Made by a program: the position numbers and the translations under genes
Shown here: positions 63,704-64,000 of the stretch, in pieces
How the letters are laid out: each line of letters opens with the position of its first letter
Numbering within the stretch: position 1 is the first letter of the stretch
The notes under the pieces: model-generated
Database searches by the model: none
What the model was told of the DNA's origin: nothing
Seen by the model: the letters and a program-made list of their open reading frames with translations, nothing else
Origin: JASGIT01 sp047601665
GTDB taxonomy: Bacteria > Pseudomonadota > Gammaproteobacteria > Burkholderiales > Burkholderiaceae_C
Direction of reading: 5' to 3'
Length of the DNA stretch: 64,000 nucleotides
Assembly (NCBI GenBank): GCA_047601665.1
Contig: JASGIT010000001.1
Span: 1,426,001 to 1,490,000 of the forward strand

Positions 63704-64000
63704 ATGCGCCGCATCGATCCAGCCACCGAAGCCGCCGTCCGCCAGTTCCTCGCCCTGATCGCCAGCCGCTACGACATGGCGGGGGCCATCGTCTACGGCA
63801 GCCGCGCGCGCGGCACGCACCGCCCGGACAGCGATGCGGACGTGGCCGTGCTCTTGAACGGCGCACACCAGCGCGTGCTGCCCACCGCCTTGGCCATGTC
63901 GGACGCGGCCTACGACGTGCTGCTGGAAACCGGCATCAACATCACGCCGCTGCCCGTGTGGATGGACGAGTGGAGGCACCCGGAACAGTCCTCCAACCCG
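63704..64000 (+). CDS. nucleotidyltransferase domain protein (cut by right edge)
   Basis: The frame is open from ATG 63704 to the last base; 99 codons are visible and no stop is reached. The minimal nucleotidyltransferase motif GSRARGTHRPDSDADVAVLL is complete. Small proteins of this kind are often the MntA antitoxin beside a HEPN toxin (HepT), but that partner would lie beyond the window. It may equally be a solitary enzyme. Confidence 0.75.
   Translation, partial: MRRIDPATEAAVRQFLALIASRYDMAGAIVYGSRARGTHRPDSDADVAVLLNGAHQRVLPTALAMSDAAYDVLLETGINITPLPVWMDEWRHPEQSSNP

Overview
The window is about 64 kb of very GC-rich chromosomal DNA with gene content and gene order typical of a Comamonadaceae betaproteobacterium (Acidovorax, Alicycliphilus or Diaphorobacter type). 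This assignment is an inference from protein families, codon bias and a dispersed repeat built around ATAGCTGCCAGCGCTTG. That repeat occurs about fourteen times here. I see no rRNA, tRNA, prophage, IS transposase or CRISPR array. The mnmG-rsmG-parA-parB group carries three parS sites, so the window is probably close to the replication origin, although no dnaA gene or DnaA-box cluster is visible.

Positions 1-7.9 kb form an iron-uptake and cell-surface-signalling region. It holds the end of one PepSY/small-protein cassette. A complete set follows: ECF sigma factor, FecR, TonB receptor with an STN signalling domain, PepSY protein and small membrane protein. Last comes a convergent gene that fuses an ECF sigma factor directly to the membrane and periplasmic part of a FecR. 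Fur-like boxes precede both sigma genes. 8-11.6 kb encodes beta-alanine/malonate-semialdehyde catabolism (aminotransferase, DJ-1 protein, mmsA). 11.6-17.5 kb has a LysR/MFS divergent pair, a 3-hydroxyacyl-CoA dehydrogenase and malic enzyme maeB. 17.7-21.8 kb holds a barnase/barstar pair, a Fur-family regulator, a frameshifted DUF1624 membrane gene and an OprD-type porin.

21.8-29.3 kb is envelope and translation housekeeping (rsmA, surA, lptD, divergent amgK, rsmE), then a thioesterase and an EF-hand protein. 29.4-36.7 kb contains a GlcD/Dld-type flavin oxidase. Next to it is a LysR-controlled, overlapping operon: CoA transferase, enoyl-CoA hydratase, AtuA-like protein and Bug-type solute-binding protein. 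36.8-41 kb has two coupled MFS exporters divergent from an AraC regulator, separated by an elaborate nested palindrome. 41.1-48 kb is the CsgG-like lipoprotein, methyltransferase and partition/tRNA-modification group. 48-51 kb holds small stress and detoxification genes (GST, old yellow enzyme, UPF0060, HIT, a shortened GNAT).

51.3-53.4 kb is a glycosyltransferase/PIG-L deacetylase pair. From 53.4 kb a TctDE-type two-component system faces a CzcCBA-like efflux operon across a hairpin MITE. The efflux genes run on, with start/stop overlaps, into an alpha/beta hydrolase, an acyl carrier protein and a ketoacyl synthase. This is the least conventional gene combination in the window. The right edge cuts a nucleotidyltransferase gene.
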